NCBI GenBank assembly: GCA_963920705.1
Contig: OY987226.1
Span: 29,534,694-29,598,693, forward strand
Source of the DNA: Odiellus spinosus
Taxonomy: Eukaryota > Arthropoda > Arachnida > Opiliones > Phalangiidae
DNA length: 64,000 nt
Direction of reading: 5' to 3'
The notes below the pieces were generated by a model. It was not told the origin of the DNA and did no database searches. It saw nothing but the letters and a program-made list of their open reading frames with translations. The translations under genes were made by a program, and so were the position numbers. Below are positions 10,007 through 21,159 of this stretch, piece after piece; the first letter of the stretch is position 1, and each line of letters begins with the position of its first letter.

Positions 10007-10573
10007 TTACATTAAATGTTCAAAATGTCTTCCGTCGACATTGACACATTGCCGACAACGTAATTGCCAGTTTTCTCTTTCGCGAGTTAACATCTCGGGA
10101 GAAACGAGAGCAGCCGCTTGCTGAATTCGGTCTCGAAGGCTATCAAGTGTTGGTGGCTCAGTGGCGTACACAAGGCTTTGTACATACCCCCAAAAGAAAA
10201 AATCCACCGGCGTTAAATCTGGCGAACGAGGTGGCCAAGCAACTGGACCACCACGACCTACCCATGGCGGACCGAATTCCGCGTCTAGCCAATCCCGAGA
10301 AACTCGTGCAAAATGCGGTGGTGCACCATCGTGCTGGTACCAGACTCGTCTTCGTTCTGCTAAGGGAAGATCGTCTAGGGCATCGGACACTACGGTGTTT
10401 AAGAGATCAACGTAACGATCTCCGTTTAGATGTTCTTCGAGAAAAACAGGTCCAAATACCCGATCACCTAACAATCCACACCAAACGTTTATCCTCCAGT
10501 TTTCTTGGTGATGATTCGCCCTTAGCCAATGGGAATTTTCCCTCGACCAGTAGTGCATGTTGTGGTGCACCAT
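10007..10573 (-). pseudogene. Rosa/mariner-like transposase, C-terminal half
   Basis: A DDE transposase catalyses cut-and-paste excision and insertion. This 188-residue frame has NVWCGLLGDRVFGP, then VWYQHDGAPPHFAR with the second catalytic Asp, then WPPRSPDLTPVDFFFWGYV with the third. Between the Asp of HDGAPPH and the Asp of PVDFFF I count 41 residues, the spacing of the DD41D (rosa-like) group. The end, GRHFEHLM, is followed by a stop. Its first codons come from the 244-bp tandem duplication, so the apparent ATG is not the true start. The N-terminal half is at 10788-11351. The same C-terminal end recurs, inverted, at 11575-11876. Confidence 0.9.
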
Positions 10574-10808
10574 CGTGCTGGTACCAGACTCGTCTTCGTT
10601 CTGCTAAGGGAAGATCGTCTAGGGCATCGGACACTACGGTGTTTAAGAGATAAACGTAACGATCTCCGTTTAGATGTTCTTCGAGAAAAACAGGTCCAAA
10701 TATCCGATCACCTAACAATCCACACCAAACGTTTATCCTCCAGTTTTCTTGGTGATGATTCGCCCTTAGCCAATGGGGATTTTCCCTCTACCAGTAGTGC
10801 ATGTTGTG
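10321..10808. repeat. 244-bp tandem duplication inside the transposase gene
   Basis: The sequence starting GTGCACCATCGTGCTGGTAC at 10321 starts again at 10565, and the two 244-bp units (10321-10564, 10565-about 10808) differ by only a few bases, for example CAACG/AAACG and GGGAATTT/GGGGATTT. The duplication repeats the transposase segment between the NMHYW motif and the HDGAPPH motif and so breaks the reading frame into two halves. Confidence 0.95.
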
Positions 10809-11351
10809 GCGGTTAACTGTACCGTCCCGGTAAAACGTACACTCATCACTCGTAAGTACGTGGTTTAGGAAATTTCCATCAACTTCAATTTGGTCCAATA
10901 CCCATCGGCAAAACTCTACGCGTGGTCCAAAGTCTTGTGGTTTAAGATGTTGGTGAAGATGAATTTTGTAGGGGTGAAATCCTTCACCACGAAGAATTTT
11001 TAAGACCGTTGTATGAGAACAATTTAATTCCGCTCCGATTGCCCGTGAACTGGTGTGGGGGTTTTCTACGATACGCCTTACTACTTTGTTTCGTCTGCCC
11101 GCCCCGTGTCCACCTCCTTGTACAACTGGCGGATGATGTTGATGTCGCACTGGTGCATTACGTCGAATCACCGTGCCTCTTTCAAGAAATCGGGTTATTG
11201 CGTTTAAAATTACTTGATGCCCCGGATGTGGCCGGTTCGGAAACCTTTCTGCAAACGTCCTATCAGCCAACCTTGCGTTTCTCTGACACTCTCCGTAAAA
11301 GAAAAACATTTCAAGGTAATCCTCAAAACTGTACAAATCAATTTCAGCCAT
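10788..11351 (-). pseudogene. Rosa/mariner-like transposase, N-terminal half
   Basis: The 187-residue frame starts MAEIDLYSFEDYLEMFFFYG and contains the two helix-turn-helix DNA-binding segments of these transposases: ARLADRTFAERFPNRPHPG (DUF4817-like) and RRIVENPHTSSRAIGAELNC with SHTTVLKILRGEGFHPYK. It then enters the catalytic domain at LTSDECTFYRDG, whose Asp is the first catalytic residue, and ends at the duplication with HNMHYW. Start choice: the ATG at 11351 gives the typical family N-terminus. Confidence 0.9.
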
Positions 11352-11574
11352 GTTTTACCAGATGTAAACTAGAAAACGGACTGCCTTTGTTTCGCATTTA
11401 CTGTCTTGGTTTTTTATTGTTTCAAAAAATAAGAATTTTGTTGTGCATGACGTAGACTACGAAACAAAGGTTAAATGTTTCTCATTGAAGAAAGCAGTCC
11501 GTTTTTTGTTGTTTGATTATGACCTAGACTGTTTTGTCGAATCACCGTGCCTCTTTCAAGAAATCGGGTTTTTG
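11352..11574. other. Scrambled centre of the palindromic transposon
   Basis: Upstream of the transposase start there is a smaller imperfect palindrome: AACGGACTGC then CTTTGTTTCG (about 11374-11393), answered by CGAAACAAAG and GCAGTCCGTT (about 11459-11500). Then 11536-11574 is a direct copy of about 40 bases from inside the transposase N-terminus (11158-11200; GAATCACCGTGCCTCTTTCA). It is joined at a TTGC-type microhomology to the inverted right arm. This is the junction where the element lost its own 5' end. Confidence 0.8.
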
Positions 11575-11876
11575 CACGTGTTTCTCGGGATTGGCTAGAC
11601 GCGGAATTCGGTCCCCCATGGGTAGGTCGTGGTGGTCCAGTCGCTTGGCCACCTCGTTCGCCAGATTTAACGCCGGTGGATTTTTTCTTTTGGGGGTATG
11701 TACAAAGCCTTGTGTACGCCACTGAGCCACCAACACTTGACAGCCTTCGAGACCGAATTCAGCAAGCGGCTGCTCTCGTTTCTCCCGAGATGTTAACTCG
11801 CGAAAGAGAAAACTGGCAATTACGTTGTCGGCAATGTGTCAATGTCGACGGAAGACATTTTGAACATTTAATGTAA
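11575..11876 (+). pseudogene. Inverted duplicate of the transposase C-terminus
   Basis: In the right arm the plus strand encodes the same last about 100 residues as the minus-strand frame at 10007-10310: ARVSRDWLDAEFGPPWVGRG, then SPDLTPVDFFFWG, ending GRHFEHLM and stop. It has no upstream half and cannot be an enzyme; it exists only because the arm was copied head to head. Its few codons before ARVSRD derive from the scrambled centre. Confidence 0.93.
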
Positions 11877-12289
11877 TGCTTTGTTATTAAATTTGAAGAG
11901 TTTAATGTTTAAATTTGGAAATGTTTGATTAACTTCAATTTGGGCTATTTGGTTTCCGCAAGTGACATCTTTTCTTTCCTAATTAAATTAAGTTAAATCC
12001 GTCATTGATTTCACTTATGCATTTCATTTCTCTACATTAAAACTGAAACCTTTGATTATTAAGTGGAACTGAAGTGAACTGATCCCAATAGCGCCTGTAA
12101 ATCCCTTAACATTTCACTGAATAACAACAATGCGTAAGGGGAAGTATCTCGACTGGACGCCGGCGAAGGTTTCCACCCTGTATTTAGTGTTTATGTGATA
12201 TTATTTCATTTTGCTTCCAATCTTCGTCTTCCACCAATGCCATAAATTATAATATTATAAAAAAAAAAACAGTTGGGCGGATGCCCATC

Positions 12290-12470
12290 TAGAATGGAAG
12301 GCTATCTGTGACAGATATTACAATTCAGAATGGACAGATATAATTTTTTATTACTTCCCAGAATGGACAGATATAATTTTTTATTGCAACTCAGAATGGG
12401 CAAATATAATTTATTACAACTCGGAATGGACAGATATAATTTATTACAACTGAAATGGACAAATTTCCCT
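12290..12470. repeat. Short minisatellite, unit about 35-45 bp
   Basis: At least four degenerate units share AGAATGGACAGATATAATTT with a TTATTACAACTC or TTATTACTTCCC spacer. It sits between the mariner-like element and the copia fragment. Confidence 0.8.
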
Positions 12471-12471
12471 T

Positions 12472-13017
12472 TTAAATAACTGCAATTAAGCCATACCTCT
12501 CGCAGATAACTATAGGGAGACTAGTGGCTCCGTCCAATTGTATGTTAAACTTCCTAGCCACCTTATAAATATATGAAGATTGGTGCATCTTGAGTGAGCC
12601 ATCTGACAGTTCTTCAAAGTGGACGCCAGGTAATGTACGCAATGGACCCAAAATTGTTAGTTCATATTGTGTTGATAATAAGGTATAGACTTCATCAATA
12701 ACCACATCACTTATAACTAAAACAACCAAATCGTCAACATATACCAAAACAATAGCTCGATACGGAAGATAATAAATACAGTTTGTGCCTAGGAACTTCT
12801 GAAACTTCAAGTCTTTAAAAGTTTTATCTAACTCCATGTACCAATGGCGTCCGCTCTGCTGCAAACCATAAAGGGACTTTCGTAATTTTAGACAGTAATT
12901 ATTGTCATCGGTGATTTCAAAACCAGGAATTTGGCTCATGAAAATATCTCTATCGAGGTGTCCATACAAATACGCATTCTTTATATCTTTATTTAAAACA
13001 AACAAATTCATTTCCAA
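12472..13017 (-). pseudogene. pol: Ty1/copia reverse transcriptase fragment
   Basis: The 181-residue frame contains copia-type RT motifs in order: NKDIKNAYLYGHLDRDIFM (the VxTAFLxGxLxExIYMxQP region), KLRKSLYGLQQSGRHWY, and IVLVYVDDLVVL, the YVDD active site near residues 92-95. Next comes the LKMHQSSYIYKVARKF block typical of copia pol. It lacks gag, integrase, RNase H and LTRs, so it is a pol remnant. The visible catalytic motif is intact, but the surrounding element is gone. Confidence 0.9.
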
Positions 13018-13790
13018 GTTAACTAGGCTACCTCACAGAACCATCTGATCCTAAAACAAAAAACCAACTCAAAACGTCAAAAGAAGGGAGGAGGTGGAAA
13101 CTACCAAAAGGATCACGTGATGTGTCAGTAGCAGCTCCCCCTATCAATGACAAAGATCTCCCCTAACATATTTAATAATGAATATTTATAGTATTTAATA
13201 ATGAATATTTATAGTACTGACAGTGATAGTCAGTAGAATAATTTTCTTCGAGACCTGGTAAAAGAGATACATCGTATGGTTGAAAGAACTTAGTTGAAAT
13301 CTTCGATAACAACTGTAGGGATAGAAGACTCATATTTAGCATCAAACAATGGGTTAAAATCTTCAATAACAGTTTTCAAACTTGCTCCTGGAGACTTGTA
13401 CATCAGTACTACAGAAACAAGTTCATTTCCAATGCAAACATTTAGTCAACAACGTTCTACATGAGCATTTTTTAACAGTCTGTCCCGAAGTAACACCCTG
13501 TTATCCAGGTCCTTAACTGTATTTTCCTCTTTATTTTTCAAATAAATCGATGAGGTAAAAGAACTCTTCGTGCTGTTCTCGGTAGGAAAATACTCCCTAC
13601 CTCCCTGTAGGATGGCACATCAAAATTATCTGTCTCTTTTTTTCCATATTTCAACGAAACATAATTGACTGTTAATATAACGGCGAAATCGTTTTATAAC
13701 GATTTCCATTAATTAGCTCTCTATTGATATTTCCTACATCGTCTTGCGCACTATTAACTAGAAATTCAGTATCTTCGGTAGCAACCGATA
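13018..13790. other. Non-coding stretch between copia and Helitron remnants
   Basis: No gene is supported. A 13-bp block (ATTTAATAATGAA) is repeated at about 13168 and 13188. A minus-strand stretch near 13440-13560 (LLRDRLLKNAHVERC) could be a remnant of the Helitron linker, but it is interrupted by stops and I do not annotate it as coding. Confidence 0.45.
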
Positions 13791-15760
13791 TATCTTTTAT
13801 GCATTTTGATGTTCGGGCTGCATATTAGTAATATCTGATTCTATAGCTTCGTTCTCAAAATCGTTGATGGCCTCTTCAAGCGCCATTTCATCAATTTCAT
13901 CGGTAAATTCTTTTCTGACTTCCTTAATATTATCTATACAAACTTCATACTCTGTTTTAAAATCCTGATGTAAGATATCTTTGGTTTCATCGCACCAAGG
14001 CGTAAACAACATTATCTGTTCTCTATAAAAGTTTTCTGGATCTTTTTGCAAATTAAACCTTCGATATCGTACTTTAGAGTGGCCTCGTTTTCGAACGAAC
14101 CCGGAATAATCCTTAAGTTTTAGCCACTTACCATTTAATTCAACCTCATTGTTTTCTACTTCATTATCATTGGGTTGAGGATTAGGGACTGCTTTTCGAC
14201 TTTTGACATACTCAGCTCAGTTCGCTGCTTGGTATAAGATTGTCATCTCCAACTCATCAGGTCTATGTACATAATGATCTAAAAGCCCAGTGGAAAAGAC
14301 ATTGTCACTGTCTTCTGGCAGCTCTTAAAGCTCCACTTGGCTTTTAAGAATGTGTACACGGTTTTCGGACAAATTTGTATTAATGAACGTACACGCTCTA
14401 CTATACCTTGAAACAGTAATTCGTAAACAAGAATCTGCCGCCTCCTGCGCACTTATCTCGTGTGAATTTAAAAACATATTCGCTATAACTTTCAATTTCT
14501 CTTTAACTGTACATTTGTATTTATTCGCTTGTTTTGCTGCTGTACGCAAGAGGTTCGACATGCCTCTTTGCGATATTCCAGTATAAGATACAATGTACGT
14601 AACGCAAGCGTAGGAATCTAGAACATACTGAATATCCATATTTGCTGGCGAAAGCCCCAAAACTTCCTTATTATAAGGATTAACACTAGTATCTATAGGA
14701 TTTCTTTTCAATAGAACTGTTTTTAAGTTACAGCTAATATATATTCTCCTTCAGTCATGTTTAATTTCGCTAACAATTCCTCAAATGTATTAACCCAAAG
14801 TTCCTTTCCTTAGTTTGCAATGTATCGTATAAACGTTTACTATTTTCTTTGCATTTCTGTTCAACCTCCGCCGCCGTTCCAACCACCTTTTTCTTTGGAT
14901 CATATATTAGAGTACGGGGCCTGGGTGGAAAATTCCAAAGCGGCAAACTGAACTATTATTAACCTTTTTTTACACGTTGTTGTGTGTCTATGAAACTGTA
15001 GCCGTGGCAATAAATTAAAGTTTTCATCGTCATGCTCACCAGCGCATGCAATAATTTCATCGACAAACTTTTCTACTTCTTTGACATTAGAAAAGTCGTC
15101 CTTCAATTTTGGAGCCCCTTTTATCCATATAAGTCCATGTTCGTGAGGAGAGCTCCTTTGCTGTATTTCTGCTCTAAAGTAGTAATCTTCTACTATACCT
15201 AATTTTTAAAGAGCTTTAAGCAAAGCTCGGAAACGGTAGTCAAAATAACGAGAGCAAGTAACTGGGTCATCCTGAATAAACTTCGCTTTCTTGGCATAAC
15301 TTAAACTTAAAGCCTCTTCGTTTTCTAGAACGTCATGCCCAGAAGTAGAGCGCAATACGTTTAAAAGCTCGGGCCATTTACTATCGGCAGCTGAAAGCGT
15401 CACAAAAAGAGTAGCTGTACAAGTTGTCTTAACATCGCCAGCATCTCTTTTCGCCTGTGTTCCCAATTAAACGGAGAAGATTGTAGACTTTCGAGAACTC
15501 TAAAACCATCATGGTGCTTTATAAGCGTATCAATGGCCCCCTCAGAGGCAAGATATCCGGCCGTGAAATTCGCCCGTCTTTTTTTTTTTTTTCTTTTTCT
15601 CATACAGACTTTTATCGATTGACTAATTTTGTTCGTTCCTAATTTAACCAAAGAATAAAATATTTCCGAAGGAGTCTTCGCACATCGGCGATCGTCATTT
15701 CGAATTTCCCACTTAACGATGTCCCCATAGCTACTTTTCACATTAAGTTCTCTTTTTTCA
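13791..15760 (-). pseudogene. Helitron Rep (HUH replication initiator) remnant
   Basis: Minus-strand pieces fall in the order of a Helitron Rep protein. 15741-15400 has NFTAGYLASEGAIDTLIKHH. 15466-15206 has TLFVTLSAADSKWPELLNVL and DDPVTCSRYFDYRF (Helitron_like_N domain). Around 15130-15170 is SPHEHGLIWIKGAP, the HUH-type metal-binding motif, then HRHTTTCKK near 15000. 14711-14325 has NPYNKEVLGLSPANMDIQYV and DSYACVTYIVSYTG, the region of the catalytic tyrosine pair, then RGMSNLLR. 14051-13797 has DPENFYREQIMLFTPW. Frames change several times and the helicase domain is absent. In the family, Rep nicks and joins DNA during rolling-circle transposition. Confidence 0.87.
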
Positions 15761-16307
15761 CCAACATAAATAATCGGACAAAGAAACTAATTAGTACAGT
15801 CATTTTATCTCAAATTTCTGGTGTACCTAGAATTAATTAATGGGGAATTTTTCTCTTCGGTTTCTTGTCTATTTTGGGGCGTTCTTTCACGTCGTAAAGT
15901 CTCCCCAACTCTCCCTCGTGTGCTTTCGACGCCATCTTGGAAAATGGCCGACCAAAACTACCTAATTGGAAATAGCGTATGTTTTATTGCTCGTAGAGCC
16001 TCCGGAGTAGTTTTAAATGATTTCTTGGCTAAAACTGCATTATTAATCATTATCACTGAAAAACAAACTAGTAGTATCGAGCAAATGCCGTTCGTTTGAG
16101 AGAGACACCTTACCGAAATATATATGAAAAAGTATAAATTTATTGGATATGCGTGTCTTTTGAATCAAGTTATGTATAAAGACAATGACAAAATTTACGT
16201 TCGCATTTACTATAAAAAAGGTATTATCCATAAATAAGGCTGTAAGCCAGAAATTTTCCGCTTGGAAAAATTTACGGGAAATGACCGAGGCATATTTTTC
16301 TGGGGGA
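15761..16307. other. Non-coding stretch; contains a block repeated near 28.9 kb
   Basis: No gene is supported. The part about 16150-16300 is repeated in inverted orientation at about 28885-29010, including CCTCGGTCATTTCCCGTAAA on the plus strand of the latter, with few differences. A frame at 15821-16099 has no recognisable features. Confidence 0.6.
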
Positions 16308-17605
16308 GGTACGTTTGCACGGGCATCCAAGATAGAAACCACATAAGATTTAAAGCTGAGGCGGATTGATACAAAATGTTACACCTCTTAAGAAAAATTA
16401 TAGTCGTGAAAACTCTCCTTGGATGTAAGTGCAGTAGGTTTCCCGTGTTTAAAAAACAACAATTTTGAATAACAAATGGACATCTGATGTTGGAAAAAAT
16501 AGGCTTCATTTTTCTCCACTATAAAACTAAGAAACATTTTCGATTATTTTCATAATCAAAAGCAGCCGTGTACAGTGAACTTCGTTGGCAGACCAGGCGA
16601 CAAGACGAGACAAGACCAGACGAAAGAGACCTATAATGACTTAAGTGAGAAAATCAACCAGCGCAGAATGTCATCACCATTTGAAGTCAACGGAGCAGCG
16701 ACACGGCTTTCATTTATCACCAGAAAGAGTCGGCATGGCTACGAAGAATTGAAACATGCAAACAGTGAATGTTTTCGGACTCGACATATGAGATACCTAC
16801 AGTCAGTAAAAGCTCGACAGTTCTTCATACGGCCTCGTTATTCTAAACATAAAAGGAACTATTCAAGTATAAATATTAACGGTATGGAAATTAGTCTACT
16901 TTCAGTCTTTAAGATATTATTTTTATCATAGGAGTGGAAACTAACGTCTTATCAGCCGATTTGGAAAATAACCTCTCGACCAGCTCCATCCTTGGATTCT
17001 TCCAATGACTGGGATCTCTCATATGATGAAAATATCAGTAATGGTCCTCTATTAGCACGTCAAAACAACAATTTCAGACGAAAACTGTACCGGAAGTAAT
17101 TGGTTGTAAATGGAACATTCAGTCTAGAATATTTCTTGGTTTGTCCAAGAGGAACTTGCTACCATATCTTCGTCGTTTTAATGCCTTGTCTTCCTTGCCA
17201 TCCCAGACTAAATCCTTCGTCTTTATCAAATCAGTGGATTATCAAAGATAATCACACAGTACAGCCTATACTCAAGTGTTAATTTATATTACAAGAACTT
17301 GTATTTTACATTTTTACTTATAAAATAAACATTTTATTTCGTGCGTCTATTAAGAAATCTATGCCCTGCCGCATATAATTATGGGTAACGCAGGACACAC
17401 TTTTGCATTCTCTGAATCCTTGAGGTTAAGGGAAAATACTTATACTCCGTAACCTAGATGGGAAATAGAGAAGTGTGATTGAAATGCACGCTGTTTCTTC
17501 TACTCTTCCAATACTCCACATTTATTTTCATCTTTTATTTTAGGTAAGGTTAGGTTACCTTAACGTCGGGGTCGGGGAGGTTATATTTTGGTTTCCCAAC
17601 TTGTT
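16308..17605 (+). repeat. 1.3-kb dispersed repeat, copy 1
   Basis: This is the inverted counterpart of 54937-56305. Shared landmarks are GCATCCAAGATAGAAAC at one end, a conserved open stretch in the middle, a terminal block GGGGAGGTTATATTTTGGTT, and CCCAACTTGTT at the other end. The terminal block is also present near 51.97 kb. The copies differ by scattered substitutions and small indels, so the repeat is a moderately old mobile element of unknown class. I did not find clear terminal inverted repeats or a target duplication. Confidence 0.85.
16575..16931 (+). CDS. Conserved hypothetical frame within the dispersed repeat
   Basis: The 118-residue frame is not recognised. From MSSPFEVNGAATRLSFITRK (starting at 16668) to INGMEISLLSVFK it is preserved at protein level in the inverted copy at 55627-55953. 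There only a few residues differ and an indel changes ARQFFIRPRYS to AQQPQRPRYS without breaking the frame. Preserved frame suggests past coding, perhaps a captured host exon, because it is basic and Arg/Ser rich with no transposase motif. The probable start is the MSSPFEV methionine shared by both copies. An identity-only explanation (young repeat) is also possible. Confidence 0.45.
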   Translation: MNFVGRPGDKTRQDQTKETYNDLSEKINQRRMSSPFEVNGAATRLSFITRKSRHGYEELKHANSECFRTRHMRYLQSVKARQFFIRPRYSKHKRNYSSININGMEISLLSVFKILFLS

Positions 17606-18066
17606 TAAAATATAATAAAAATATGCCACAACAAATAAACCACAATCGTAGCTATTATCTTGAAGTGGTAATGTATTGTGAATATATAAATTTTCTCTAT
17701 TTGTTTTCATTTGAAAATGCTCATCAGCTATTTCCTTCATTTTTTCGAAATGTTCTATGAGCGTTTCTACTTTTGTTCCTTTTGTATCATGATCAGTTAT
17801 AGGGATGGAATCATAAATGGAGACTGAATCTGATTTAATGACTCCAACATCCAGTGATCATCCCATCCTGGACTTCTTGGAATTAAAACAGCTATATCTC
17901 TTTTGCCAGTGGAAGGTATACTCTGTTCTTTGAGAAATTTGAATACCATCTTATTTCCTTCTTGACTCTCTTCCAAAAACATAAATTGATAAACAGTGGA
18001 TGTAAGAAGTACAAAATGATCTTTCTTACCTAATAAATTCAACAAAGTTAGCATAGATTTCGACAA
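17555..18066 (-). pseudogene. Ulp1/SENP-type cysteine peptidase domain
   Basis: Ulp1 peptidases remove SUMO or related modifiers. The frame at 18066-17797 has DIAVLIPRSPGWDDHWMLES, which carries the His-Trp of the catalytic His region. The frame at 17740-17555 has LPLQDNSYDCGLFVVAYFYY, the Q-(D/x)-N-x-x-D-C-G catalytic Gln/Cys motif of family C48. The Asp of the triad is not identified with certainty. The two pieces are in different frames about 55 bases apart. The C-terminal residues run into the end of the dispersed repeat (copy 1), which may have cut the gene. Ulp1 domains are known in several transposon families, such as plant Mutator-like and Zisupton/KDZ elements. Confidence 0.8.
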
Positions 18067-21000
18067 GAAACTACCATCTATATTTTTTTAAGTTGCGAGC
18101 GATACGAGTTATTTATTTTCTTCAAAGTTATCCTTGCAAATTGAGGAGCAAGCAAACAATTCTAGATTGATGGCATTTGTACAGCAGCAATTTATCTTTT
18201 GATCTCTCAAATTTGGTTTCGTTGAAATTTTGCTGGTAGGTGAAATTTTGTTTTGAATTTCGTGCTACAAATTTGAATCGCTTTCCAAGTGCTTAAGTGG
18301 TGAATCCAAATGTGAAATTGGTGTTGAATGCAATTTTTTTTTTCTGTTTACCCAAAAAGTAGTATTTCCTCCTGATGATTTACTGCATTTTCTTTTTCTT
18401 TTTAATTCAGCAAAATTGAAATGTATATTTTTCTCTTCTTGGGTTCTTGCGGTTGAATCCATATTTTGATTTTGAAATAAATAGGCTGCTTGCATATGAT
18501 ATCAATTTTGTGTTTGACAGCAAGAACAATAATTTTGACACAAATTTACTAAATACTTTTTATCTCCCATGGGGTTTCGAATAACATGACATTTGCTAAT
18601 CCACTCGTAAGTAACAGTATTTTTTTCAAGGGACAAAAGGGCTTTGTCATTAGCAGTCATATTTTCCGATATTTGATTGATATTTAATATTTTTGGAAAC
18701 TTTCCTCCAGATATAACAAATTCTACAAAATTATCCCTTGGAAAATGTTGATACCTCGTTAAATTGGAGGATGCATTCGCTTTCCCTAATTTTTCGTGGA
18801 CTTCGTTAAAGTTCATAATTAATGCCACTTGAAAAAGAACACAGCACAAGACGATACCTTCCGCTTCATGGCTTTTTTCAGAATTCTGCAAATCAGTTTT
18901 AAATTTGTGACTAAAATGGAACGAGTGCGATTCTTTCTCGTTGCCTTCCATATATTTTGTTTTTATTTTAGACTCAATTGTTAATGATTCGGACAACCCT
19001 TCTGTATCGTGTAGATTTGTAACATTTGTCAGTTTTTTTTTTTTGGGATCCAGTAAAGGTACAACAAAGTTTAACAGATAGTGTTTCATAGTACCGACGC
19101 AATTTTTTTGGTGTAGAAGATATGTAATGGGAAACTTTGGTTGGCCACTTAAATCTGTATTTTTCATAGAAATACCTGAAATGACAAAATTTTCCAAGTG
19201 ACAAATTTGATTTAGTGTAAGAATGGTTTTTTTATTAGAAGACATAAACAATGTTTTCGCTTTCACCAGACACTCTGGAAAGCCAAAAACAACCATAAGT
19301 TCGCCTTTATAGTACACTATTTTATTAATGCAGTCTTTCATAGGACCCACTTTTAATTAAATTTGCAAATGAGTTGGAGGAATTATGCTTTTTAATTGCA
19401 TCCCCATTTTGGCTGTTTTCGGGTTCCATTATGCACACTGTACTAATTTTATTTCCATCATTTTGATATTTGGCAAAACTTTGTTCATTAATTATATTAC
19501 CCTTCTTGTTCGTAAGGATATCCATTTTTTTTGGAATTGGAATAGATTCACTAATGGTTTTAGGCTTTCTGCGCGAAATCAACTTCTTATCTCCAGAATA
19601 CTCTATGATGATTGGTGCCATGTTCCCTGTATTTTCCTTCAATTCGTAAGTAATTTTTTTGAAATCACTATTATACCTAGATTTATTTGCAGGACAGCTG
19701 AGGTAGTAATAGGTTCCAATTATTGGTTGGTTTTGGTTTTTCTTTGGGTGTTTTCTCCATAAAATTCTGTCCGATTGTTTTACTTCTTGAAGTTTTTCTT
19801 TGGGAACTAAAAATACAAATATGTCACCCCCTTTCGGTTCAATTTCTTCAGGAAGTGGAATTTCGTACACATGGCCATCTAATTTTCCATTTAATGCCGA
19901 CAGAAGAATTCTTTTCAATTCCTGATTGTCCCATTTTCCAGCGAAATTTGTTCGGAAGGCTCCACGATCTGTTATCGAACAATCTTTTTTTTGAATCCAT
20001 AACCCCACTATCAACGGTTTCATTTGTTGAATTTGAAGGACTTTCATCTATTTTATCTTGAGTCTCAACACATCCTGTATGTTTTTCATGATCTTCCAAT
20101 CTTAAATGTTTTTCCAAACTTTCAACATTTTCATGTTTCGTATTAGTTTGAGTTTCGGGTAGGATTTTACTTTCCGTGACCCACCCAACTAACACATTTT
20201 TTTGACTGAGTTTGGTCTGTTTTATCGAGAGTCTCAACACATTCTGATTGTTTTTCAACATCTTTCAATCTTAAAGGTACATCCGAAATATCACATTCTA
20301 GAGCTTTAGTACTCTTTCCCTTGCTATCAGGCTGATTTAACGGGTCATCCAACAATTCTTCCTCATTTAAAACTAAATCTTTAGTCTCAACTTTCGGTAC
20401 CGGTTTTTGGGACACAGTAACAGCTTTTTTATCCATTTTTTCAAAGAGTTCTTTCATGCAGATATCTGATTTTAGCTCGGCATCTTCAGTACCATATAAA
20501 TTTAAATTCTCAAGAAATTTATCTATTAGCAAATTAAATGTTGCATTTGTAACGAAAAGTTTGTAATGATCAGATTGTAGCAAAACATTAGTTTTTGCAT
20601 GAAAAAGTTGAACCAAATCCTCAAAAGTTAATCTCATAAGTTGGGAACGTTTATGATCAACTCCAGCGACTGTATTCTTTGCATGGTCAGGATCCAAATT
20701 TGGAATCAATACTCTGCCCGTAACTACATCTTTGAGGAATGGTCCGAAAGAACAGAGAAAAAGGTTGTTATCTAGTTCTTCTAAAAATTGTTCAAAGAGC
20801 TCCACAAAGAATTCATCCAATAATGGAACTCGGTTGATGGTAAATTCTTTTACGCTAAATGATGTTGATCCTAGAAAGTTTTTTCTCATTGGTTTATATT
20901 CAAGTTCAACTATTATTGTATCTTGGGTAAACTTGATTGTTCTGTATCAATTTTCTCTCTGACAATTTTTAAAATTTCAGTTTCATTTCTTTTACGGCTT

Positions 21001-21159
21001 AATTTTGACTGTGATTTCATTTCTATATTTTTTAACTCTTCCGTTCGTCTTAATACGTTGTAACTTCGAAGTGGGGCTCCAAGTTTATTAGTATGAGCAT
21101 ACGGAGTTTTGAAAACATTCCACGTAGGAGGTGGCTCAGCGAAATTATCCGTGCTTTTT

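Larger units (their letters stand above)
9703..12180. mobile_element. Palindromic rosa/mariner-like DNA transposon derivative
   Basis: The ends read CAGGGTGGAAAC and GTTTCCACCCTG, bordered by TA on both sides (9701-9702 and 12181-12182), as expected for the Tc1/mariner superfamily. Unlike ordinary members, the terminal repeats are about 610 bp long (9703-10312 and 11571-12180), almost identical, and both contain the 3' end of the transposase gene pointing outward. The body holds a minus-strand transposase disrupted by a 244-bp tandem duplication. The original 5' terminus has been replaced by an inverted copy of the 3' terminus. The whole could fold into one long hairpin. A copy of the target without the insertion exists near 51.82-51.92 kb and gives the TA duplication exactly. 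Confidence 0.93.

Noticed and set aside
10147-10653. Plus-strand 168-residue frame in the mariner-like element
   Set aside because: It is the antisense of the transposase and inherits its length from the duplication; no motif of its own.
15821-16099. 92-residue plus-strand frame near the Helitron remnant
   Set aside because: No domain, and a GTATGT donor-like site inside it is not matched by a convincing downstream exon.
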